From contig CALTTE010000036.1 of assembly GCA_943908405.1 (NCBI GenBank), positions 1 through 17,006 on the forward strand: DNA of 17,006 nucleotides, given 5' to 3'. Positions 1-6,680 of the stretch are shown in pieces. Positions within the stretch are counted from its first letter, which is position 1, and every line of letters starts with the position of its first letter. The notes under the pieces are model-generated. The model was not told the DNA's origin. It saw only the letters and a program-made list of their open reading frames with translations, and did no database searches. The stretch is from an uncultured Moraxella sp. GTDB taxonomy: Bacteria; Pseudomonadota; Gammaproteobacteria; Pseudomonadales; Moraxellaceae. A program made the position numbers and the translations under genes.

Positions 1-26
1 CCATTAACCATTAACCATTAACCATT
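1..26 (+). repeat. 7-bp tandem repeat (CCATTAA)n
   Basis: The heptamer CCATTAA occurs three full times plus CCATT, running to the window edge, so the true copy number is unknown. It ends 2 bp before the ribosome binding site (AGGAGAG, 28-34) of the downstream glutathione S-transferase gene. It therefore sits where the promoter or transcript 5' end should be. Copy-number change would alter spacing upstream of the gene. Confidence 0.8.
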
Positions 27-36
27 TAGGAGAGAT

Positions 37-735
37 ATGCTAACATTACATCATTTAAGACAATCTCGCTCTTTTCGTATTATTTGGTTATTAGAAGAAT
101 TGGGGCTTGATTATAAGCTTATTAGCTATGACAGAAAAAATGGCTTAGCACCCAAAGCATTAAAAAAAGTGCATCCAATGGGCAAAGCACCGATATTACA
201 AGATGGTAAGCAGGTATTGGCAGAGTCCGCCCATATTATTGAGTATGTTATTGATCACTATGACAATAATGCCAATGACAACAACCCCAATGGCAATCAC
301 GCTACCATACCCCATGATCTAACTACAGGCAAATTATTGCGTCCTGATTATGGTACTAAAGATTATGAGCAATACCGCTATTGGTTACATTTTACCGAAA
401 GCTCGCTTATGCCACTGCTGGTGATGCGACTTGCCTTTGATATGAGCATTAAAAAATCACCCATTGGCATTAAACAAGTTGCTAAACTAATTAAACGTGG
501 TGTAGAAAAAGGCTATTTAACCAGTACTTTGCATAGTGAGCTTGCACTGCTAGATAAGCATTTGACAAATAATAAATGGCTCTGTGGACAGATGTTTACA
601 GGGGCGGATATTCAGTTGGCGTTTGCCATTGATCAATTAAATGCCAAAGAAAAAAAACAATACCGCCATTTGTTTGATTGGTTAAAGCGATGTCAAAATA
701 GACCTGCTTATAAAATCACTGAGCGTAAGCAGTGA
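37..735 (+). CDS. Glutathione S-transferase family protein
   Basis: This is a 232-residue cytosolic GST-like protein. Residues 1-76 form the thioredoxin-like N-terminal domain: the active-site region LRQSRSFRIIWLLEEL lies at 7-22, with Ser10 or Ser12 as likely glutathione-activating residues. VHPMGKAPIL (45-54) carries the cis-proline, and ES at 63-64 should bind the gamma-glutamyl group. Residues from about 105 form the helical domain, with the N-capping-box-like TGADIQLAF at 188-196. An Asn/Asp-rich stretch at 75-90 sits in the inter-domain linker and is longer than usual. The start is fixed by AGGAGAG 2 nt upstream of ATG. The gene stands alone on the plus strand, convergent with oppF. The family conjugates glutathione to electrophiles or reduces peroxides or disulfides; the substrate cannot be told from sequence. 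Confidence 0.88.
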   Translation: MLTLHHLRQSRSFRIIWLLEELGLDYKLISYDRKNGLAPKALKKVHPMGKAPILQDGKQVLAESAHIIEYVIDHYDNNANDNNPNGNHATIPHDLTTGKLLRPDYGTKDYEQYRYWLHFTESSLMPLLVMRLAFDMSIKKSPIGIKQVAKLIKRGVEKGYLTSTLHSELALLDKHLTNNKWLCGQMFTGADIQLAFAIDQLNAKEKKQYRHLFDWLKRCQNRPAYKITERKQ

Positions 736-851
736 ACAAAAGGATATAAAATAAGGGGCAATGATAGGTAAAAAGCACAAAAATAAAACTAATACCAAGT
801 GTTTTGTTGGTGCATATCAAGCCATACAAACAATCAAAACGCCCTTAAATC

Positions 852-880
852 AACACCCCATAAAGTTGGGGTGTTTTGTT
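852..880. terminator. Hairpin between convergent GST gene and oppF
   Basis: AACACCCCA (852-860) pairs with TGGGGTGTT (867-875), giving a 9-bp stem and 6-nt loop. On the plus strand it is followed by a T-rich tail (TTGTTT), so it is a convincing rho-independent terminator for the plus-strand gene. On the minus strand the tail is GATTTAAG, so it may also help end the opp transcript, whose last stop codon is at 902-904. Confidence 0.75.
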
Positions 881-901
881 TAAGGCTTGTTTGGTGATGA
901 C

Positions 902-1888
902 TTAAGCAACGTGTTCTTTTAAGCAAGCAACTTGATGGCTGTCTGTGCCTTTTAGGGTGGGCTTGGTTTGACTGCATTCATCGCTAGCTTTGGGGCAACG
1001 AGTACGAAAAGCACAGCCCGACGGCGGATTGATGGGGCTTGGTAAATCCCCTGGCAACAGCTGAATCTCCTTGTTGCGTTCAGCGTCTGGGTCAGGAAGT
1101 GGCACAGCTGACATCAACGCTTCGGTGTAGGGGTGGGTAGGCTTGCTATAAACCGCCTTATCAGTGCCAAGTTCAACAGCATTGCCCAAGTACATCACGA
1201 GCACACGGTCGGAAATATGCTTAACAACCGACAAATCGTGAGCAATAAAAATGAGTGCCAGCCCCATCTCGTGTTGCACTTCTTGCAACAAATTGATGAC
1301 TTGAGCTTGAATAGACACATCAAGGGCAGAAACAGGCTCATCACAAATAATTAATTTGGGGCGTAAAATTAATGCCCGTGCAATGCCAATCCGCTGACAT
1401 TGACCTCCTGAAAATTCGTGCGGATAGCGATTGACTAAATTGGGTAACAAACCTACCTTTTTCATCATCGCCCGTACTTGGCTTTCGGTTTCGGCTTTGC
1501 TAAGCTTAGGCTGGTAGGTGCGTAAAGGCTCGGCGATGATGTTGCCGATGGTCATACGCGGATTTAGTGATGCCAATGGGTCTTGAAAAATCATTTGAAT
1601 GTCTTGTCGGACGTTTCGCCACGCCTTTTCTTTCATACCAATAAGCTCTTTGCCATCAAAGATAATACTGCCTGATTTGGCTTTGACAAGTCCAATGATT
1701 GTACGGGCTAGGGTGGATTTGCCACAGCCTGATTCGCCAACGACGCCAAGGGTTTCACCTGCCGATAAATCAAAAGAAACGCCATTGACTGCTTTTAGGG
1801 TATTGGGTTTTTGCCACAAAAAACCGCCTTTTTTGGGAATGTCAAAGGTGGTTTGGACATCACGCACTTGTAATAATGGCTGGCTCAT
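902..1888 (-). CDS. oppF: Oligopeptide ABC transporter, ATP-binding subunit OppF
   Basis: One of the two cytoplasmic ATPases that power oligopeptide import through OppBC. The protein has 328 residues. Walker A is GESGCGKST at 51-59, the Q-loop is FQDP at 101-104, the signature is SGGQ at 160-163 (followed by CQRIGIARAL, as in E. coli OppF), Walker B is LIICDE at 179-184, and the switch histidine is H217. The C-terminal oligopeptide extension contains PTHPY and four cysteines (292, 298, 305, 322); in family members this arrangement can hold an iron-sulfur cluster. It is the last gene of the locus. Its ATG overlaps the oppD stop as ATGA (1885-1888), pointing to translational coupling, and a GGAGAA ribosome site lies within the end of oppD. 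Confidence 0.96.
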   Translation of the reverse strand: MSQPLLQVRDVQTTFDIPKKGGFLWQKPNTLKAVNGVSFDLSAGETLGVVGESGCGKSTLARTIIGLVKAKSGSIIFDGKELIGMKEKAWRNVRQDIQMIFQDPLASLNPRMTIGNIIAEPLRTYQPKLSKAETESQVRAMMKKVGLLPNLVNRYPHEFSGGQCQRIGIARALILRPKLIICDEPVSALDVSIQAQVINLLQEVQHEMGLALIFIAHDLSVVKHISDRVLVMYLGNAVELGTDKAVYSKPTHPYTEALMSAVPLPDPDAERNKEIQLLPGDLPSPINPPSGCAFRTRCPKASDECSQTKPTLKGTDSHQVACLKEHVA

Positions 1889-2886
1889 AGAATGTTCTCC
1901 ACATAAATCGGCTTATCTTCGGTTTTGGGTCGCCAGTGGCAAGCACGCTGACGCTCGTTGGGCAAAAACTCCAGTGGCGGTGGCACGTCTTGACATTGTG
2001 CCATTGCATAAGTGCATCGTTCCACAAAAGGACAGCCTTGGGGTAGATTTAGTAAATTGGGCGGATTGCCAGGAATGGTGGCCAGTTTTTCGCTTTCGCC
2101 GTGCAATTTGGGCACTGCTCCCAAAAGCCCAATGGTATAAGGGTGGGTGGGATTATAAAAAATATCATCGGTTTTGCCATAGGCCATCGTTCGCCCTGCA
2201 TACATCACAAGCACCCTATCGCAAGTACCTGCTACCACGCCCAAATCGTGGGTAATCATAATAATGGTGGTATTAAAATCTCTTTTTAGCTCGTTTAATA
2301 ACACCATAATTTGAGCTTGGACAGTAACATCAAGGGCGGTGGTCGGCTCATCAGCAATCAACAGCTTGGGGCGACATAGCAACGCCATCGCAATCATCAC
2401 CCGCTGACGCATACCGCCTGAAAATTCGTGCGGATACATACCAATACGCCCTGCTGCTTCTGGGATTTTGACCGCATCAAGCATTTTGATAGACTCATTC
2501 CAAGCGTCTTTTTTGCTCATTCCTTTATGTAAAATCAGCACTTCAGCCAGCTGGTCGCCGACTTTCATATAAGGGTTTAAGCTGGTCATTGGGTCTTGAA
2601 AGATAATGGCAACGTCATTGGCACGGATTTTGTTTAAATCACGCTGACGCATACCCACAAGCTCTTTGCCGTTAAATAAAACCGACCCTTCGGTTTTGCC
2701 GTTTTTGGCAAGTAGACCCATAATGGCAAAGGCGGTTTGTGATTTGCCAGAGCCTGACTCGCCAACAATACCCAAGGTCTCACCTTCGTGTAGGTTAAAA
2801 TTAAGCCCATTGACAGCGGTAACAAAGCCATCGTCCGTGGCGAATTTAACTTTTAAGTCTTTGACTTGCAATAAATCATTTGACAT
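1885..2886 (-). CDS. oppD: Oligopeptide ABC transporter, ATP-binding subunit OppD
   Basis: Second ATPase of the peptide importer, expected to pair with OppF on the cytoplasmic face of OppBC. It has 333 residues, normal for OppD. Walker A is GESGSGKS at 42-49, the Q-loop is FQDP at 96-99, the signature is SGGMRQR at 156-162, Walker B is LLIADE at 175-180, and the switch histidine is H213. The C-terminal extension has PTHPY and four cysteines (285, 291, 298, 316) spaced almost as in OppF. The start is supported by AAGGAT upstream of ATG. The gene begins 14 nt after the oppC stop and overlaps oppF by 4 nt. Both ATPases have complete catalytic motifs, so neither looks degenerate. Confidence 0.96.
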   Translation of the reverse strand: MSNDLLQVKDLKVKFATDDGFVTAVNGLNFNLHEGETLGIVGESGSGKSQTAFAIMGLLAKNGKTEGSVLFNGKELVGMRQRDLNKIRANDVAIIFQDPMTSLNPYMKVGDQLAEVLILHKGMSKKDAWNESIKMLDAVKIPEAAGRIGMYPHEFSGGMRQRVMIAMALLCRPKLLIADEPTTALDVTVQAQIMVLLNELKRDFNTTIIMITHDLGVVAGTCDRVLVMYAGRTMAYGKTDDIFYNPTHPYTIGLLGAVPKLHGESEKLATIPGNPPNLLNLPQGCPFVERCTYAMAQCQDVPPPLEFLPNERQRACHWRPKTEDKPIYVENIL

Positions 2887-2900
2887 AGTTTATCCTTAAA

Positions 2901-3815
2901 TTAGCGGTCTTTGGGGTCTAGTGCATCACGCAGACCGTCGCCGATAAAGTTAAAACAAAACAGCGTTACCACCAAAAAGAACGCAGGGGCAAACAATTGC
3001 CAAGGGGCAACTTGCATCGTTTTGGAGCCATCTTGAAGCAAAGCCCCCCAGCTGGTTCTTGGTTCTTGTACGCCAAGCCCCAAAAAGCTTAAAAACGATT
3101 CAAACATAATCATACCAGGCACCAAAAGTGAAGCATAAATAACCACAACACCAAGCACGTTTGGCACAATATGGCGTAGCACAATACTAAAGCCTGATAC
3201 GCCACCAACGTGGGCTGCTTCAATAAATTCTTTGCTTTTTAGGTTTAGAGTTTGTCCTCGCACAATACGAGAAACGTCAAGCCACGACACCATTCCAATA
3301 GCAATAAAAATCAAAAAGATATTGCGTCCAAACAGGGTAACAAGCAAAATCACAAAAAACATAAAAGGAAAGGCACTTAGCACCTCAACAAAACGCATCA
3401 TCAGTGCATCAAGTTTACCACCAACGTAGCCTGAAATTGCCCCATACAGCGTGCCGACAAGCACGGCAATAAACGACCCAGCAATACCCACCATCAAGGA
3501 GATGCGTCCACCCATTGCTACGCGTACAAGCAAATCTCGCCCTAGGGCATCGGTACCAAAGTAGTGTTTGGTTTCAATGCTTGGGGCGGCTTGCATATTA
3601 CCCCAGTCGGTATAGTCATAACTGTAGGGGATTAAACTTGGTGTAATAATCACAAAAATGCCAACAAGTAATAAAATTACCGCACTCGTTACAGCCGCTT
3701 TGTTTTTGACAAAGCGTTTCCAAGCGTCCTGCCATAGCCCACGCCCCTTGACGGTGCTGTCCGTAGCGGTGGTAGTATCTTGGGTGGTGTTTTGGTTTTG
3801 AGTTGTTGTTGTCAT
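2901..3815 (-). CDS. oppC: Oligopeptide ABC transporter, permease OppC
   Basis: Inner-membrane permease subunit with 304 residues. It has a cytoplasmic N-terminus of about 40 residues that starts with a Thr/Gln/Asn-rich tail (2-20). About six hydrophobic segments follow (roughly 42-63, 104-128, 143-163, 166-180, 219-240, 275-293). The EAA coupling loop, EFIEAAHVGGVSGF plus LRHIVPN (196-219), contacts the ATPases. FGTDALGRD at 86-94 is typical of OppC/DppC. The ribosome site AGGA overlaps the TAA stop of oppB, and only 9 nt separate the genes, so translation is probably coupled. Confidence 0.95.
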   Translation of the reverse strand: MTTTTQNQNTTQDTTTATDSTVKGRGLWQDAWKRFVKNKAAVTSAVILLLVGIFVIITPSLIPYSYDYTDWGNMQAAPSIETKHYFGTDALGRDLLVRVAMGGRISLMVGIAGSFIAVLVGTLYGAISGYVGGKLDALMMRFVEVLSAFPFMFFVILLVTLFGRNIFLIFIAIGMVSWLDVSRIVRGQTLNLKSKEFIEAAHVGGVSGFSIVLRHIVPNVLGVVVIYASLLVPGMIMFESFLSFLGLGVQEPRTSWGALLQDGSKTMQVAPWQLFAPAFFLVVTLFCFNFIGDGLRDALDPKDR

Positions 3816-3824
3816 AAGCCGTCC

Positions 3825-4745
3825 TTAGTATTTGATTTTTGGGTCAATGACAGAATACAAAATATCCACGACCGCATTAAAAAATATGGTTAAAACACCA
3901 ACCAAAATGGTCAAAGTCATCACCACGCTATAATCGCGGTTTAATGCCCCATTGACAAATAATTGCCCAATGCCAGGCAAGCCAAAAATAACCTCAATCA
4001 CAATAGAGCCTGTAATAATTCCCACAAATGCAGGCCCTAAATAAGACACCACAGGGAGCATTGCAGGGCGTAGGGCGTGTTTTAAGACAATGTGATGTAA
4101 GGGTAAGCCTTTGGCACGAGCGGTGCGAATAAATTGACTGTTCATTGTTTCAATCATTGAGCCACGCATAATCCTTGCAATACTGGCAATGTAGCCAATG
4201 GATAGGGCGGTTACTGGCAAAATCATATTTTTAAATGCCCCGTCATTCCACCCACCAGCGGGCAGCCATTTTAGAGTAACCGCAAAAATAAGCACCAACA
4301 AAGGGGCTTTTACAAAGCTTGGAATGGCAACCCCAGTCATTGCAAGGGTCATCACGCTATAATCAATTAAGCTGTTTTGTTTTAGGGCGGCGATGACCCC
4401 TGCGGTAATGCCAATAATGACAGCGATGATAAATGCCCACACCCCAAGCTCAACTGATACAGGCAAGGTTTGGGATAATAGCTGATTGATGGTCAAATCT
4501 TTATACTTAAAAGACGGCCCAAAATCACCGTGAGCCAGTTGTACCAAATAATGCCAAAACTGCATCAGCATAGGCTCGTTAAGGTGGTATTTGGCCTCAA
4601 TGTTAGCGATGACCGCAGGGGGTAAGTTTTTTTCGCCCGTAAAGGGGCTACCAGGAGCAAGACGCATCATAAAAAACGACACGGTAATCAAAAACAGCAT
4701 GGTTGGGATTGCTTCAAGCAACCGTTTTATCATCAGTTTAAACAT
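3825..4745 (-). CDS. oppB: Oligopeptide ABC transporter, permease OppB
   Basis: First permease of the importer, 306 residues, the standard OppB length. It has a first membrane segment at about 9-29, the typical RLAPGSPF after it (28-35), and further membrane segments near 100-121, 130-160, 175-195, 235-255 and 275-300. The EAA loop FIRTARAKGLPLHHIVLKHA lies at 205-224. The C-terminus SVIDPKIKY matches the family. The start has AGGGAAA upstream. It is the first gene after the terminator that follows oppA1, so it must rely on read-through or on a promoter in the 159-nt gap. Confidence 0.95.
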   Translation of the reverse strand: MFKLMIKRLLEAIPTMLFLITVSFFMMRLAPGSPFTGEKNLPPAVIANIEAKYHLNEPMLMQFWHYLVQLAHGDFGPSFKYKDLTINQLLSQTLPVSVELGVWAFIIAVIIGITAGVIAALKQNSLIDYSVMTLAMTGVAIPSFVKAPLLVLIFAVTLKWLPAGGWNDGAFKNMILPVTALSIGYIASIARIMRGSMIETMNSQFIRTARAKGLPLHHIVLKHALRPAMLPVVSYLGPAFVGIITGSIVIEVIFGLPGIGQLFVNGALNRDYSVVMTLTILVGVLTIFFNAVVDILYSVIDPKIKY

Positions 4746-4778
4746 AGTTTTCCCTAAACACGTTTATAAAGTCCTATT

Positions 4779-4826
4779 GGTGCCAAAGGGTGCCATAAGA
4801 CCTTTAAAATTTTGGTTATAGTTATA
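4779..4826 (-). promoter_or_regulatory. Possible oppB promoter region with a 10-bp-phased direct repeat
   Basis: Between the oppA1 terminator and oppB the minus strand shows TATAAC twice in tandem (4826-4821 and 4820-4815), a fair -10 box. I see no good -35 box at 16-18 nt. Downstream, the 7-bp word GGTGCCA (plus strand) repeats at 4779-4785 and 4789-4795, one helical turn apart, which could be a protein-binding site. The evidence is only positional. Confidence 0.3.
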
Positions 4827-4870
4827 CCATAAAATTGCTTGATTGGGTACACTTGGTAAAAAAAATATGC

Positions 4871-4899
4871 CAAAAAAGCCCAATATGATATTGGGCTTT
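4871..4899 (-). terminator. Rho-independent terminator between oppA1 and oppB
   Basis: On the minus strand an 11-bp perfect stem (4899-4889 with 4885-4875, sequence AAAGCCCAATA/TATTGGGCTTT) has a 3-nt loop. The stem ends in a run of six Us (4877-4872), and a second U-run follows after GGCAUA. It begins 5 nt after the oppA1 TAG stop. This is the strongest terminator in the window, and it lies inside the transporter locus, upstream of oppBCDF. Confidence 0.88.
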
Positions 4900-4904
4900 G
4901 TGAG

Positions 4905-6542
4905 CTAGTGGGCAATATGCCAGCGACGAATATTGTAGCTTCTGGTGGGGTCGTCTTTAGATACCCCTTGCAAATAAGGCTTGATTAGGTAGTTACCACT
5001 TGGGGTGTAAAGCGGAATAACGGGGCTGTCAGCTTGCAAGATTCGCTCGGCCTCGTGGTAAAGTTTGGTGCGTTCTTCGCTACTACTTGCCTTTAAGGTA
5101 GAATCCAGTAGTTGGTCATAAGCAGGGTTGTTATATTTGGCACTGTTGTTGCTGTTATTGCTTTTGAGCACGTTTAAGAAGGTAGATGGTTCGTTGTAGT
5201 CAGCACACCATCCCCCTAAGGCTAGGTCAAAGTTGCCTTGACGGCGATTTTCAAGCACCATTTTCCACTCGTAATTGACAGGGGTTACCGTTACCAGTCC
5301 TTGTAAATTTTCTTTCCACATTGATGTTGCTGCAGAAATAAGCATTCTACCAAAATCGCTTGTGGTATACAAAAAATCAATATTTAAAGGATTGCTTTGG
5401 CTGTAGCCAGCTTGGGTAAGTAGTGCCACCGCTTCGCTATTTCTGGTTGCCATATCTTTGTCTGCCCAGTCAGGTTTGACCTCGCCCATACTGTAGGTGT
5501 AGGTGGGGGTAAATTGATAGGCAGGGACTTGACCTGTACCTAATACTTTGTCGGTAAATAGCGGTCTGTCAAAAGAAAGATTCAAAGCACGGCGAACATT
5601 AACGTCAGTAAAGGGAGCTTTGGTATTATTAAATTCCAAATAGGTGGTGCAAAGTATCGGTGAAGATTGCACCTCATCGCCAAGCTCGGCTTTGAGTGCT
5701 TTGTATTGTTCAGGCTCTACACCGCCCGTCAAGTCCACCTCGCCAGCTTTGTAGCGGTTAATTTCCGCCACGCCTGTAATGGGCAAAAAGGTAACTTTGT
5801 CAATGCTGGTAGTGGCATTATCATAAAAAGCAGGGTTACGCTCTAGTACAATATGGCTATTAACTGCCCAGTCGCTAAGCTTATAAGCCCCACTGACTAC
5901 AATATTGGCAGGGTCGGTCCATTGGTCGCCAAACTGCTCCACGGTCTTTTGGGGGACAGCAAATACCGCTGGCAATGCCAATAAATCGGCAAAATAAGGC
6001 ACAGGCTCTGATAGGGTGATTTGTAGGGTTTTGTCATCAATGGCAACCACACCCAGTTGGTCGGCAGCCATTTTGCCATTTGAGATGGCTTCGGCATTTA
6101 ATACTTTACCATCAACCAGATAACTGCCATAGGGGCTTGCTGTCTTAGGGTCAGTGAGCCGTCTTAAGCTATAGACAAAATCGTGGGCGGTGATGGGTGT
6201 ACCATCAGACCAATTGGCATCACGCAGTTTAAATGTCCACACTGTGTTGTTGTCATTGCTCCATTCGCTTGCCATACTAGGAACGGTTTTGCCCTTGTCG
6301 TCAATATCTACCAAGCCCAAAAATAGTTGGCGCTGGATAACAAAGGCAGCACCGTCTGAGGTTTTTTGTGGGTCAAGAGATTCAGGCTCTGCCCCATTGG
6401 TGATAACCACGTCATTTTTAGTAGTAGGGGCAGTGGTTGACCCTGATGGTGTGGCGGTATTTGAGGTACTGCTGTTGTTGCTACAGGCAGACAAAGCCAA
6501 CGCAAGGCTTAGTGCCAATGTACTTTTAATAGGAAATTTCAT
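4905..6542 (-). CDS. oppA: Peptide-binding lipoprotein OppA, copy 1 (nearest oppB)
   Basis: Solute-binding protein family 5, 545 residues from the chosen start. It captures peptides in the periplasm and delivers them to OppBC. The ATG at 6542 is preferred over an in-frame start 21 codons upstream: it has AAGGAGAG just upstream and starts directly with a lipoprotein signal, MKFPIKSTLALSLALALSAC, with Cys20 as the lipidated residue. A Ser/Thr-rich linker follows (21-42). Family landmarks are EPESLDPQ near 52-59, RDANWSDGTPITAHDFVYS, the cysteine in LCTTYLEFN, and WCADYNEPSTFLN. The two cysteines match the disulfide pair of E. coli OppA, and the Asp of WCAD matches the residue that binds the peptide N-terminus. 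Oddly, the residue three before this Trp is Leu (LALGGWC), where E. coli OppA and the other two copies have Arg. A terminator follows immediately. Confidence 0.95.
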   Translation of the reverse strand: MKFPIKSTLALSLALALSACSNNSSTSNTATPSGSTTAPTTKNDVVITNGAEPESLDPQKTSDGAAFVIQRQLFLGLVDIDDKGKTVPSMASEWSNDNNTVWTFKLRDANWSDGTPITAHDFVYSLRRLTDPKTASPYGSYLVDGKVLNAEAISNGKMAADQLGVVAIDDKTLQITLSEPVPYFADLLALPAVFAVPQKTVEQFGDQWTDPANIVVSGAYKLSDWAVNSHIVLERNPAFYDNATTSIDKVTFLPITGVAEINRYKAGEVDLTGGVEPEQYKALKAELGDEVQSSPILCTTYLEFNNTKAPFTDVNVRRALNLSFDRPLFTDKVLGTGQVPAYQFTPTYTYSMGEVKPDWADKDMATRNSEAVALLTQAGYSQSNPLNIDFLYTTSDFGRMLISAATSMWKENLQGLVTVTPVNYEWKMVLENRRQGNFDLALGGWCADYNEPSTFLNVLKSNNSNNSAKYNNPAYDQLLDSTLKASSSEERTKLYHEAERILQADSPVIPLYTPSGNYLIKPYLQGVSKDDPTRSYNIRRWHIAH

Positions 6543-6576
6543 CGTCTCTCCTTGATGATGGGCAAATGCCCTTTTA

Positions 6577-6605
6577 AATTTAAATGATTGATTTAATTCA
6601 GTCAA
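6577..6605 (-). promoter_or_regulatory. Likely promoter of oppA1
   Basis: On the minus strand TTGACT (6605-6600) and TAAATT (6582-6577) are separated by 17 nt, a good sigma-70 layout. The -10 lies about 35 nt upstream of the oppA1 ATG at 6542. A near-palindrome GGGCAAATGCCC (6560-6571) falls at the expected start of transcription and could be an operator or leader hairpin. The promoter overlaps the spurious upstream start codon, further supporting the ATG at 6542. Confidence 0.6.
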
Positions 6606-6628
6606 TATTAAAACAGGTATACAATTAA

Positions 6629-6669
6629 AGCAAGTGAATTTTAAGTTAAACGCCTATCAATCACTTGCT
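6629..6669 (-). terminator. Possible weak terminator after oppA2
   Basis: AGCAAGTGA (6629-6637) and TCACTTGCT (6661-6669) form a 9-bp stem with a 23-nt loop. On the minus strand the stem is followed by TTAATTGT, only partly U-rich. It lies 11 nt after the oppA2 stop codon. The long loop and poor U-tract suggest partial termination or RNA 3'-end protection. Confidence 0.4.
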
Positions 6670-6680
6670 AATCGCTAAGT

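Noticed and set aside
1599..2255. 218-residue plus-strand open frame opposite oppF and oppD
   Set aside because: It is antisense to two intact, well-conserved ATPase genes and spans their junction; the product resembles no family and has no ribosome site.
6351..6360. Neisseria-type DNA uptake word: ACCGTCTGAG here and again at 13473-13482
   Set aside because: It matches only 8 of 10 bases of the Neisseria word, occurs inside coding sequence and is explained in both places by Ser-Asp-Gly codons.
6543..6605. Upstream start for oppA1 adding 21 residues
   Set aside because: It would bury the lipoprotein signal peptide, it overlaps the probable promoter, and the ATG at 6542 has a strong AAGGAGAG site.
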